The translations under genes were made by a program, and so were the position numbers. From the NCBI GenBank assembly GCA_030430025.1, contig JAUIGR010000007.1:28277-92276 (forward strand): a DNA stretch of 64,000 nt. The letters run 5' to 3'. Positions 26,029 through 35,500 of this stretch are shown in pieces. The notes below the pieces were generated by a model. It ran no database searches, was not told the DNA's origin, and saw nothing but the letters and a program-made list of their open reading frames with translations. Source of the DNA: Gammaproteobacteria bacterium (GTDB taxonomy: Bacteria > Pseudomonadota > Gammaproteobacteria > Xanthomonadales > Marinicellaceae). Position 1 is the stretch's first letter. Every line of letters starts with the position of its first letter.

Positions 26029-26106
26029 AATCAGAGAAAAATGTAAAAACAGTGATTTTAGCATGTTGCACTTCATTCTGAGGAATGTGTATAGGCTTTT
26101 AATTTA

Positions 26107-26321
26107 GGATCTGTTAACACTGTTTAATTGGTCGCTGCAAATAATTGATCAGCAACAAAAAATGAAGCCTTTTCAGTGATAACCCTTCGGGTTTGGACTG
26201 CTTTTTCCTTACAACAGCGTTATCAGTCACTCATGTGGAGTAACCACAGATCAAGACTTCTGCCTTGCTGTAGGAAAAAAGTAGTGCCAGCAGCATCTAA
26301 CTCAATAGTGTTAACAGACCC
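26107..26321. mobile_element. MITE-like element with 16-bp terminal inverted repeats and TA flanks
   Basis: Left end GGATCTGTTAACACTG (26107-26122) and right end TAGTGTTAACAGACCC (26306-26321) are inverted copies matching at 14 of 16 positions, including a perfect 12-bp core. TA dinucleotides flank both ends (26105-26106, 26322-26323), as for insertion at TA targets. The 215-bp interior has an imperfect inner inverted repeat but no coding capacity. It fills most of the 429-bp gap between the nitroreductase and pntA; a small hairpin (AACCC-TTC-GGGTT, near 26179) is the only other structure I see there. Confidence 0.5.
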
Positions 26322-26457
26322 TAGTATTGAGATGCATTATAAATCATTGGTTTTATAGATTGATGCATTCTAAACAAGCCAAAGCGAATCAAAGAAAAAG
26401 TGATATACTGATCAAGGATTTTTAACTAGGTCTCATAAAAAACATGGGGATGATTAG

Positions 26458-27591
26458 ATGACGAAAACCATTGGATTGCTTAAGGAATCGGTCAAAGGGG
26501 AGCAGCGAGTGGCACTGGTTCCCGAAACAGTACAAAAAATACTGGATGTTGGGTGGCAAGTATTGATGGAGCAGGGTGCAGGTGACGCTGCAGGTTTTCC
26601 AGACAGCACCTATCCAGGGATGACTCAATTGGCGAAAAAACGTGAAGATGTATTACAAGGTGCCGATGTTTTGGTCGGTGTTCATGCTTTGGTAGCTGAA
26701 GAAATTGCTCAATTGCGAGACCATGCTGTCATTATCGGTATGGTTTCTCCTTATATTAAGCAACAGCGTTTTGTTGATGCTGCCAAAAGGGATGTTCTGG
26801 TGTTCTCAATGGAGTTGATACCGAGAACCACCCGTGCCCAGGCCATGGATGTACTCTCGTCACAGGCATCGGTAGCCGGTTATAAAGCCGTTTTACTGGC
26901 AGCCAGTGAATCGCCACGTTTCTTCCCTATGTTGACCACAGCGGCCGGTACCATTCGTCCGGCTTCAGTGTTGGTGATAGGTGCAGGAGTCGCTGGTCTA
27001 CAGGCGATGGCTACAGCCAAGAGACTGGGAGCTAATGTCACTGGGTATGACGTCAGACCTGAAACAGTGGAACAGGTCAAATCATTGGGCGCCAAGTTTT
27101 TAGACCTTGGCGTTGAAGCGGTTGGTGAAGGTGGTTATGCGCGTGCCTTGACTGATGAGGAAAAACAGCTTCAGCAGGATAATCTAAAAAAACATTTGGC
27201 TTCAGTTGATGTGTTGATCACAACTGCAGCAGTGCCGGGTAGACCAGCACCTCGTATCATCACCGCTGAAATGGTTAAGCAGATGAAACCAGGCAGTGTG
27301 ATTGTTGATCTAGGTGCAGAAGGAGGGGGCAATTGCGAACCGACGGAAGCGGGTGTCAATAAAGTAGTCGATGGCGTGAGGGTCATTGGACCTGAAAACT
27401 TAGCATCAACTGTGCCTTTACATGCCAGTGAAATGTACTCACGTAATGTTTGGAATTTATTGTCGTTGATGAATCAAGATGGTGAATTTGTATTGAATTG
27501 GGAAGATGATATTTTGTCAGGTTGTGCGGTCACTCGTGATGGTGTGGTTGTGCATCCAGCAGTTAAAGAATCTTTGGGAGGACAATCATGA
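26458..27591 (+). CDS. pntAA: NAD(P) transhydrogenase subunit alpha, part 1
   Basis: 377 residues: the NAD(H)-binding domain I of proton-translocating transhydrogenase, which drives NADPH formation from NADH with the proton gradient. It has IGLLKESVKGEQRVALVPE, the RQD-loop-type region PRTTRAQAMDVLSSQASVAG, and the Rossmann GAGVAGLQAMATAKRLGA. Domain II is split onto separate genes, giving the three-gene form found in many Proteobacteria rather than the two-gene form of E. coli. It overlaps the next gene by 4 nt. Confidence 0.95.
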   Translation: MTKTIGLLKESVKGEQRVALVPETVQKILDVGWQVLMEQGAGDAAGFPDSTYPGMTQLAKKREDVLQGADVLVGVHALVAEEIAQLRDHAVIIGMVSPYIKQQRFVDAAKRDVLVFSMELIPRTTRAQAMDVLSSQASVAGYKAVLLAASESPRFFPMLTTAAGTIRPASVLVIGAGVAGLQAMATAKRLGANVTGYDVRPETVEQVKSLGAKFLDLGVEAVGEGGYARALTDEEKQLQQDNLKKHLASVDVLITTAAVPGRPAPRIITAEMVKQMKPGSVIVDLGAEGGGNCEPTEAGVNKVVDGVRVIGPENLASTVPLHASEMYSRNVWNLLSLMNQDGEFVLNWEDDILSGCAVTRDGVVVHPAVKESLGGQS

Positions 27592-27896
27592 TTGATGGTT
27601 TTATTGCATTGTATATTCTGACGTTGGCGGCGATTTTGGGTTTTGAAATCATTTCCAAAGTACCCGTGGTGCTTCATACCCCATTGATGTCGGGATCTAA
27701 CTTTATTCATGGGATTGTCTTGGTGGGTGCAATGATCGCTTTGGGTCATGCTGATACGACTTTGGAAAAGGTCTTTGGTTTCATTGCCGTTTTTTTAGGA
27801 GCCGGTAATGCAGCCGGAGGCTATGTGGTGACTGAGCGCATGCTTGAAATGTTCAAACCTCGTGGCAAAAAAGACAAAGATGGAGGTGATTCATGA
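27588..27896 (+). CDS. pntAB: NAD(P) transhydrogenase subunit alpha, part 2
   Basis: 102 residues with three to four membrane helices: the membrane part of the alpha subunit (IDGFIALYILTLAAILGFEII, PVVLHTPLMSGSNFIHGIVLVG). It forms the proton channel with PntB. GGAGG lies 6 nt before the ATG; the 5' and 3' ends both overlap neighbours by 4 nt. Confidence 0.95.
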   Translation: MIDGFIALYILTLAAILGFEIISKVPVVLHTPLMSGSNFIHGIVLVGAMIALGHADTTLEKVFGFIAVFLGAGNAAGGYVVTERMLEMFKPRGKKDKDGGDS

Positions 27897-29314
27897 TCGA
27901 TTGGGTTCACGAATACCTACCGGTGGCTGTGAAGTTATCGTATTTTCTCGCCGCCATTCTGTTCATTACAGGACTTCGACGAATGAGTGCGCCAGGTACA
28001 GCTCGAGGTGGTATAGTGTGGGCAGGTGTTGGTATGTTGGTGGCTACCTTGGCTACCTTTGCGTCTCCTGATATGCACAATATGCCGCTGATTTTAGCTG
28101 CCTTGATTTCATCGACTATTTTGGCTTGGGTCAGTGGCAAAAAAGTGGCAATGACCGACATGCCACAAATGGTTGCCCTATACAATGGCATGGGCGGTGG
28201 TTCGGCCGCTTTTATTGGGGCCATTGCGCTGTTTAATGGTGTTAATCACCTTGATGCTTGTCAAGCAGGCTTGGCCAATGGTCATGATTGTATCAGTGGC
28301 ATCAGTTTAATTTTTGCTATGGTTGGTGTATTGATCGGTGGTATTTCTTTGAGTGGCTCATTGGTTGCTTTCGGCAAATTACAAGGTTGGATTGATAAAA
28401 GCTATAGATTCCCAGGACAACATCTGTTTAATGGCTTGGTGGCTTTGGTCGCATTGGTGTTGGCTGTGATGCTGTGGCAAGAACTCAATGTCCAGTATAT
28501 TTGGTGGTTCTTTGGGTTGTCCTTGTTACTTGGTGTTTTGATGACGTTACCGATAGGTGGTGCTGATATGCCTGTAGTGATTTCGCTTTACAATGCATTC
28601 ACCGGTCTGGCTGTTTCATTTGAGGGTTATGTTTTACAAAACGAAGCGATGATCATTGCTGGTATGTTGGTCGGTGCAGCCGGTACTTTATTGACTCAAT
28701 TGATGGCCAAGGCGATGAATCGATCACTGGGTAGTGTGTTGTTTGGTTCCATGGGTGGTTCCGGTGGTTCAGCCATTGATGGAGAGATGAAAGAAATTGA
28801 AGCGCAAGATGCAGCGATTCAAATGGCTTTTGCTGACCGAGTGATTATCATTCCTGGTTATGGTATGGCTGTGGCGCAAGCACAGCATAAACTGTGGGAA
28901 ATGACAGAAATGTTGTTGGAGCGTGGGGTGGATGTCAAGTTTGCTATTCATCCGGTTGCCGGCCGCATGCCTGGACACATGAATGTGCTATTAGCTGAAG
29001 CGGGTGTGCCTTATGATTTGATTGAAGATATGGAAGACATCAATTCACAATTCCCACAGACTGATGTGGCTTTAGTGATCGGTGCCAATGATGTGGTCAA
29101 TCCGGTGGCTAAAACGGATCCGGAAAGCCCCATTTATGGCATGCCGATATTGAACGTCGATGAAGCTAAAAACTCGATCGTCATCAAGCGCGGTAAAGGC
29201 ACGGGCTTTGCTGGCATTCAAAACGCCTTGTTTTTCGCAGAAAACAACAAGATGTTGTATGGCGATGCCCAGGATGCCATTGGTCGGTTGATTCAGGGTC
29301 TGAAAGGGTTATAA
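27893..29314 (+). CDS. pntB: NAD(P) transhydrogenase subunit beta
   Basis: 473 residues: about nine membrane helices (to about residue 265), then the NADP(H)-binding domain III (about 290-473) with VIIIPGYGMAVAQAQHKLWEM, HPVAGRMPGHMNVLLAEA, VIGANDVVNP and VIKRGKGTGFAGIQN. It completes the transhydrogenase complex in the inner membrane and ends the operon. The gene after it, on the other strand, ends 41 bp away; no strong terminator is visible between them. Confidence 0.96.
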   Translation: MIDWVHEYLPVAVKLSYFLAAILFITGLRRMSAPGTARGGIVWAGVGMLVATLATFASPDMHNMPLILAALISSTILAWVSGKKVAMTDMPQMVALYNGMGGGSAAFIGAIALFNGVNHLDACQAGLANGHDCISGISLIFAMVGVLIGGISLSGSLVAFGKLQGWIDKSYRFPGQHLFNGLVALVALVLAVMLWQELNVQYIWWFFGLSLLLGVLMTLPIGGADMPVVISLYNAFTGLAVSFEGYVLQNEAMIIAGMLVGAAGTLLTQLMAKAMNRSLGSVLFGSMGGSGGSAIDGEMKEIEAQDAAIQMAFADRVIIIPGYGMAVAQAQHKLWEMTEMLLERGVDVKFAIHPVAGRMPGHMNVLLAEAGVPYDLIEDMEDINSQFPQTDVALVIGANDVVNPVAKTDPESPIYGMPILNVDEAKNSIVIKRGKGTGFAGIQNALFFAENNKMLYGDAQDAIGRLIQGLKGL

Positions 29315-29355
29315 GGGTGAGAGTAGTCAAATTAGTTATTTAAAAAAGGGTTGTT

Positions 29356-30888
29356 TTATTGGGATAGATTAAAAGTGAGTCGAAATAAGTGATAGGGCTC
29401 ATCATAAAGGTAGTTCAGCTTGGCGTGATTGTCGTGACAGAGTTCCCGACAAATGTGTAGACCTAAACCTGTTCCTCTGCTGTGTGTTGTATAGAAAGGT
29501 TCAAATAGGTTGTTTTCTTTTTCCTCGTCAAAAGGCTGACCTTTGTTCATGAAGTCAATGTGTTGATCTTTAACCCGTATTTTTATTAACCCGTCTTCAC
29601 CATGTTTGATGGCATTGGAAGCTAAATTCCAAAGGACTTGTTTGATGTGGTTGGGGTCGAAGTTAATGGTTTTATTAACTTGATCCAATTCGATTTCAAT
29701 TTGTTGAATGCCAGCTATTTTTTGTATCACCAGATCTGATTTAACTTCTTCGAGTAAGGCTTTGATGAGCAAATCTTTGGGTTTAGCTGTTGGTCGCCGT
29801 GACATTTGTAGAACATCTTCGATGATGGCGTTTGCTCGATTGACATTATTGACAATAATTTGGCTGATCTCTTTATCTTGTTTTTTGAGATCGGGTGACT
29901 CCATTAGTAACTCGGAAGCGGTATTGATGGCTGCCAATGGATTACGAATTTCATGTGCGATAGAGCTGGACATTTTTCCTAAAGAGGCTAGATTTAGTTG
30001 TTGAGCTGCTTTTTTTAGGAAACTGGAATCTTCTACAAATAATAAGTGTAAATTATGTTCTTCACTGATTAACGCGGGGCGGAGATATAAGGTGATGCCT
30101 TGACTGTTTTGATAAATGTGTCCATCCTGCCCTTTTTTAAGGGCGTTGATCACCGAGTCAGGCAAAAAAATCCGATCTTCCAAATTCAGTAATTCTTTGC
30201 CATTTTGATTAGCATGAACAATAACATGATCTTGTTGATAGATGACAACTCCTTGGCTTAGTTTTTCTATGATGATTTGATTGAGGTTTTCGAGTCCAGA
30301 TATTGTTTTTCGCTGTGCCCGATACATTGCTAATGTTTTGGTATAAGACATCGATTGTCGAATACCTAAAAGAGCGATAACAAAGTATGCAAGAATGTGT
30401 AGCAGTTTACTCGACTGAGTGATGTCAACCAGAGCAGGAAAGTCAATCCAGTCAGGCATAGTCCAAAGTAAAATAGAGGCTAAACTGGGAGCTAAAAGGA
30501 TATTGGATGCCCTGCGATAAAGAATCGAGGATGAGCCGACCACCAAGACAGGCAGAATGGCCATCCCTTGGCTGATTCCATTGGTTGAATAAGCCAGATA
30601 AATCATCACAAAGCTGTCAATAAATAAGGTAAATTTACTGACTTTTGTGGCATCAACCTGATTAGATACGTAGCTGATAATGGCAACCAAAGCTGCGCAA
30701 ACGAGGTAAAAGATAACGGTTGGTGAGGTCAGGTGGTGAAGAGTATCGGTGTTGTAGTGACTGCTTATGTTGTCATTATTGAGCAAAGCAAAATAAAACA
30801 AAGCAACGAACAGACGAAAAAGATTAAGGATTTGTAAATTTCGACGTTCTAATCTCTTGAATTGTTGTTGGTCGTTGCTATGAATCAT
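29356..30888 (-). CDS. PilS-like membrane sensor histidine kinase (no adjacent regulator)
   Basis: 510 residues. Six predicted membrane helices (to about 175), a PAS-like sensory domain (about 190-290, with EKLSQGVVIYQQDHVIVHANQNG), a HisKA domain with the phospho-acceptor in SSIAHEIRNPLAAINTA (His near 313), and an ATPase domain (NLASNAIKHG, RGTGLGLHICREL). This is the layout of PilS, the kinase for the sigma-54 regulator PilR of type IV pili. No response regulator is encoded next to it. It starts one base after the stop of phoD, so it is in a phosphatase operon, which is unusual for PilS. The partner and stimulus are unknown. Confidence 0.87.
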   Translation of the reverse strand: MIHSNDQQQFKRLERRNLQILNLFRLFVALFYFALLNNDNISSHYNTDTLHHLTSPTVIFYLVCAALVAIISYVSNQVDATKVSKFTLFIDSFVMIYLAYSTNGISQGMAILPVLVVGSSSILYRRASNILLAPSLASILLWTMPDWIDFPALVDITQSSKLLHILAYFVIALLGIRQSMSYTKTLAMYRAQRKTISGLENLNQIIIEKLSQGVVIYQQDHVIVHANQNGKELLNLEDRIFLPDSVINALKKGQDGHIYQNSQGITLYLRPALISEEHNLHLLFVEDSSFLKKAAQQLNLASLGKMSSSIAHEIRNPLAAINTASELLMESPDLKKQDKEISQIIVNNVNRANAIIEDVLQMSRRPTAKPKDLLIKALLEEVKSDLVIQKIAGIQQIEIELDQVNKTINFDPNHIKQVLWNLASNAIKHGEDGLIKIRVKDQHIDFMNKGQPFDEEKENNLFEPFYTTHSRGTGLGLHICRELCHDNHAKLNYLYDEPYHLFRLTFNLSQ

Positions 30889-30889
30889 G

Positions 30890-32224
30890 TCAGTTTTTTG
30901 GATAAGTCAACAAACTGGCATTGATGGTCTTCTGCCAATGTTGCTGTCCCTCAGGTCCATACACTTGAACTGAGAGGCGGCGATCTGTTCTCGGTCCAGT
31001 GAATGTTAATTTGCAATAGTTACGTGAACCCACCAAGGTGCCTTTCACTAAAGTCGGATTCTCTAGGTCTTTCTCTAAACTGTCGGCATGGGTGCCTGCT
31101 GTGAATGGTGAGCAGGTGATTTCATGTAAGGGGTAAGCGTTATTTCTGTGAACTTTTAACATTTCTGTGTGGTGCTTGTCACCACTGAGGAAAAGCACAC
31201 CGGTGACTTTGTTTTCATCTATCCACTTTAAAAAAGGATCCCGTTCATACCGGTATTTATCCCAGCCTTCCCAAGGGTGGTGGTCGTTCAGCATTTGGTT
31301 GCCGCCAACAATGAATTTAAAAGGTGCTTTTGAGCCCAGTAATTGGTTTTTTAGCCAGGTCAATTGTTCTTTGCCATACATGACTTTATCAATACCATCT
31401 GGAAAGCGTTCGTGAGATCGGTAGTAACGGTCATCCATCAAGAAGAAATCAACATCGTTGAAACTGACTTTCGAATAGATGCCTTTCGCTTCTGGCATGC
31501 CATAGCTCGGATTGGCCCAGTATTTTTTAAAAATATTGAGAGACTGTTCCTTGAATATAAAATCACTGCTGGAGTTGTCAGGACCGAAATCATGATCATC
31601 CCAAATGGCATAGTTAGGCATCTTGTGCATTAATGGCTGAAGGTGTGGCCACGAGCGGTCACGGATGACGCGGTAGAGTAGGCTTTGTTCCGAGTCATAA
31701 TCAACTTCACGATAATACCAGTTATCTCCCAGCCATAGCATCATGTCAGCTTGTTCCTCTGCCATTCTGTAAAAAATTTCCCAACCATCGCCATATGGTT
31801 TACCAGCGCGGTCAAAGTCAGCTTCATTTTCAAAATTACAAGATCCGGTCAATACACTAAAATTTGGTGGGTCATGACGCCATTGCCACAATGTTTGTGT
31901 AGTGAACTGATAAGTTTTTGATATTTGGTCAATATCAGTCACGATTTGGTATTGATATTGTGTGTCAGGATGGAGGTTGGCCAATTTGAATGTATGAACG
32001 TTGCCATATTCTTTATTGACCATGGCTGTGATGTTTTGTTGTTCTCTGGGATTACTCTTTTCCCAATAAGTAAGAGTAATTTCATCAGTTTGTTCGGTTT
32101 GTATCCATATGTTGGCGGCACGCAAGCCGACATGGCCCAGTAAAGGCCCTGATTTGATGCTGTTGGCAGAAACGTTAAACGATAACCAAAGGGGCAATAG
32201 GGAGAGTAATCGCATAAGAACCAT
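30890..32224 (-). CDS. phoD: PhoD-like alkaline phosphatase D family protein
   Basis: 444 residues. Secreted metallophosphatase of the PhoD class, hydrolysing phosphate mono- and diesters outside the cytoplasm. An N-terminal Ig-like domain (about 25-115) is followed by a catalytic domain with GSCNFENE, LWLGDNWYYREVD, WDDHDFGPDNS, GGNQML and FLSGDKHHTE, which carry the metal ligands. PhoD proteins usually have a Tat twin-arginine signal; here MVLMRLLSLLPLWLS has a single Arg and looks Sec-type. It is divergent from an Oar-type receptor gene with a Pho-box-like promoter. A -10-like TACAAT and a long inverted repeat lie upstream of phoD itself. Confidence 0.88.
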   Translation of the reverse strand: MVLMRLLSLLPLWLSFNVSANSIKSGPLLGHVGLRAANIWIQTEQTDEITLTYWEKSNPREQQNITAMVNKEYGNVHTFKLANLHPDTQYQYQIVTDIDQISKTYQFTTQTLWQWRHDPPNFSVLTGSCNFENEADFDRAGKPYGDGWEIFYRMAEEQADMMLWLGDNWYYREVDYDSEQSLLYRVIRDRSWPHLQPLMHKMPNYAIWDDHDFGPDNSSSDFIFKEQSLNIFKKYWANPSYGMPEAKGIYSKVSFNDVDFFLMDDRYYRSHERFPDGIDKVMYGKEQLTWLKNQLLGSKAPFKFIVGGNQMLNDHHPWEGWDKYRYERDPFLKWIDENKVTGVLFLSGDKHHTEMLKVHRNNAYPLHEITCSPFTAGTHADSLEKDLENPTLVKGTLVGSRNYCKLTFTGPRTDRRLSVQVYGPEGQQHWQKTINASLLTYPKN

Positions 32225-32252
32225 CAGATGATATTTTGGAAGTGACTAAATT

Positions 32253-32289
32253 GTACCTCAAACCCCTTTGTTTTTTCCAAATGAGGTAC
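32253..32289. promoter_or_regulatory. inverted repeat in the phoD promoter region
   Basis: Perfect 8-bp arms GTACCTCA (32253-32260) and TGAGGTAC (32282-32289) with a 21-bp centre. The left arm overlaps a candidate phoD -10 (TACAAT on minus, 32255-32250). It could be a regulator site or a weak hairpin; no regulator can be named. Confidence 0.35.
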
Positions 32290-32301
32290 GATAGCTGAAA
32301 A

Positions 32302-32346
32302 AAGTCATATTTTTTTAACGTAACCTTCACAAAAAACTTTTAGCAT
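32302..32346 (+). promoter_or_regulatory. Pho-box-like array and -10 for the Oar-type receptor
   Basis: Heptamers AAGTCAT (32302), TTTTAAC (32313) and CCTTCAC (32324) on an exact 11-bp period, then 10 nt, then TAGCAT (32341-32346), the same -10 and spacing as in front of the beta-helix gene. The leader to the ATG would be about 170 nt and contains a small GGAT/ATCC/GGAT pairing ladder followed by a T-run. Apart from this promoter and the phoD side, I see nothing else in the 298-bp gap. Confidence 0.6.
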
Positions 32347-32522
32347 CCGCAAGGATGTGAGAGAATCCTCGCTGGGATTTTTTCTGACTAGAGTTTATTA
32401 GGCAATCATTGTTTCAAACACTTGGTTCATTGCAAAGTGTGTGGCGGTTTTATTTTGTCTATGTAAATGTTAATGAACTGTTGTGAAATGGTTTAAAAGA
32501 TTTTTTAGGTAAGGTTTTTGAC

Positions 32523-35500
32523 ATGAAATATTTGAAGAAAGCAAAATGGGTAGCTGCGATTGCTTTGGCAGTGTTGTTACCTGTAGGAGTTGCCCTGGCA
32601 CAAGAAACGGCATCTTCGATCAACGGTACCATTGTTGATTCTGAAGGTAATGCATTAGCTGATGCCACGGTGGTTGTAACACATGAGCCCACTGGCCAAA
32701 AGAAAACACTGACGACCAATGAGTCAGGTCGTTATTCTGCTCGTGGTTTACGTGTAGGTGGCCCCTATACCATCGAGGTTTCCCGTAATGGTTATGCTGA
32801 AGCTGAAGAAAATGACATCTACATCAAATTGGGTGAAGACCGAGCGATTGATGCAGTGCTAGTTGAAGACGCTATTGCTTTGGATACTGTGAAAGCTGTG
32901 GGTGTGGCCGCACAATCACAAACTTTCAATCCAGATAATATGGGATCGGGTTCCAGTATATCACAGGAGTTGATCACTAATTTGCCAACTGTAGACCGTG
33001 ATATTCAAGACTATGTTCGCTTGGACTCTCGCGTGAATTTGAGAGATTTTGGTCGTGGCATTTCAGTTTCTGGTGTCAATAACCGCTTCAATAACATTTC
33101 TATTGATGGTGTCAGCATTGGAGATCCGTTTGGTTTGGAGGCTGGTGGTTCACCTGGTTTATCTCAACCTTTCTCATTGGATACGATCGAAGAGCTCAAT
33201 ATCCAGCTATCTCCTTATGATGTCACTTTATCTAACTTTACAGGTGCTAACATCAATGCAATCACCAAGTCTGGAACTAATGATTTCTCAGGACGAGTGG
33301 CTGGTTATTTTTCCAATGAAGACTTACAGAAGGATGATAGCAGCGATTTTACACGTGAAGTTTATTCAGTGTCTATGGGTGGTCCGATTATAAAAGATAA
33401 ACTATTTTTCTTTTTGGCTTATGAGAAAGAAGAGCAAACATCTTTAGCGCCATTTACAGGTGTTTCAGATGCGTCTATTCAAGCTGTGGCTGATGTGGCT
33501 CGCAATGTGTGGGGGTTTGAGCCCGGAACTTCTGATGCCCCTTCTGATGCGGTAACAACAGAAGAGTCAGTGGTTCTCAAGTTGGATTGGAATATCAATG
33601 ATTACCACCGGGCTTCGTTTAAATACCAAAATAATGAAGACAGTCAGCCGAGTTATGAGGAGATCAGTAACAGCAATGCATCTTTGAGTTCTCATTGGTA
33701 TACTAATGATTTTGAAAATGAATCCTTTAACATCAACTTTTACAGTGATTGGACTACTAATTTTTCTACCGAATTCCGTTATTCGACTTCAGAGTTTGAT
33801 AAAAATCCAACTAATTTCGCTGAGTTACCCGAAATTGGTGTACGAGTGGATGACGGTACCGTTTGGATTGGCACAGAACAAAATCGACATGCAAATAGCC
33901 TAAACACCAAGACTGACAGCTTGTATTTGGCAGGTGATTGGTTTTTGGATGAACATCAATTGACCTTTGGTTTCGACTATAAGGATGAAGAAATTTTCAA
34001 CCAATATATTCGACGAGCCTTTGGTACTTATTTCTTTCAAAGTGTTGATGATTTTGCCAGTGGTAACCACTCAGATTATCGATTAGCCATCGGCTCAGAT
34101 CCTAATAATCCTTACCCATCAGCCGATTGGTCTTGGTCAAATTTAGGTTTATTTGTTCAGGATAATTGGACTGTTAATGACCGCTTGACTTTGCAGTATG
34201 GCTTTCGTTATGACAAACCTGATGTTGATAATAAACCAAGATTCAACCAAGAATTTACTGATACATTTGGTTTGCCTAACAACAGTGTAGTTGACAATGG
34301 TACATTCCAGCCAAGGTTTGGTTTCAATTATGACATGTCTGACGATTTATATATGCAGTTACGTGGTGGCGTTGGCTTGTTCACAGGAGGTACTCCTAAG
34401 GTTTGGCTTTCTAATTCTTACTCTCAAACAGGAGGAGATATTATTTCTTACCGGAGTGGTGGTGCAGATGAAGATGGTGTTTTATTCACTCCAGATCCGT
34501 TTAATCAACCTATTTTGGTAGGTAATGCAAGTCAGGAGATCAGTGTTTTAGATCCTGATTTCGATATTCCAACAGTGATAAAGTCTAATATTGCTTTGGA
34601 TTTTGAGTTGCCATGGTATGGGTTGGTTGCTTCAACCGAGTTAGAATATATTAAAAATCGTGATGCCATTTTTTATCAGAATCTTAATATTGGTGAGCCG
34701 ACAGCAATTTTGCCTGATGGCCGTCCAAGTTATTACCAAGACCCCTACAATTTGGATGGAGATACTGCCGGAGCAATTAGTGGTTTTGGTGACATCATTT
34801 ATTTGACCAACACCAGCAAAGGTGACACTAAGCGAGCTACAGTTAGTTTGGAATTACCTCAAACAGAACATTGGTATGCCAAAGCGTCTTACACCTTCAC
34901 TGATTCAAGTGAAGTAAGCCCAGGCTCATCAAGCACTGCTTATTCTAACTGGTCTTATGACCCAAATATTGACCCTAATGATGCTACTGTTTTCACTTCA
35001 ACATATGAGATTGAAAATGCGTTTACGATGGTTGTTAATTACCAAAATATGTTTTTTGGTGATACCATCACTAATATTGGTTTAGTTTGGGAGTCACGTG
35101 ATGGCGAACCGTATTCGTTGACTTACGGTAATGATGTGAACGGTGATGGAGCATTTTCAGGTAATGATTTGCTGTATGTTCCTTTACCAGATGAATATGT
35201 TTTGACAGACCCTAGTTTATCAGGTGAGTTTGAAGATTATTTGCAATCATCTGGTTTGGCACAGTACAGAGGCAGAATTGCACCTAGAAATGCATTTAAA
35301 GCGCCTCGAATTAACCAATTTGATATCAATGTGTCTCAAGAGTTACCCGCCTGGGGTCCTGTAAGGGCTACTTTATTCTTTAATATCAAAAATTTAGGAA
35401 ATATGATAAACAAGGATTGGGGGCAAGTTTACACAGGCTTCTACCGTGGTGAAAATGGATGGGATTTAGATCATATTGAAACAGATGGTACACAGGTTAT

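Noticed and set aside
26107..26321. Remnant of a complete insertion sequence with transposase
   Set aside because: Only 215 bp and no transposase motifs in any frame; MITE-like is the more careful call.
32242..32255. TAGTCAC on the minus strand in front of phoD as a Pho half-site
   Set aside because: No in-register partner and no TAnnAT at 10 nt; it lies too close to the start codon to serve as a promoter element.
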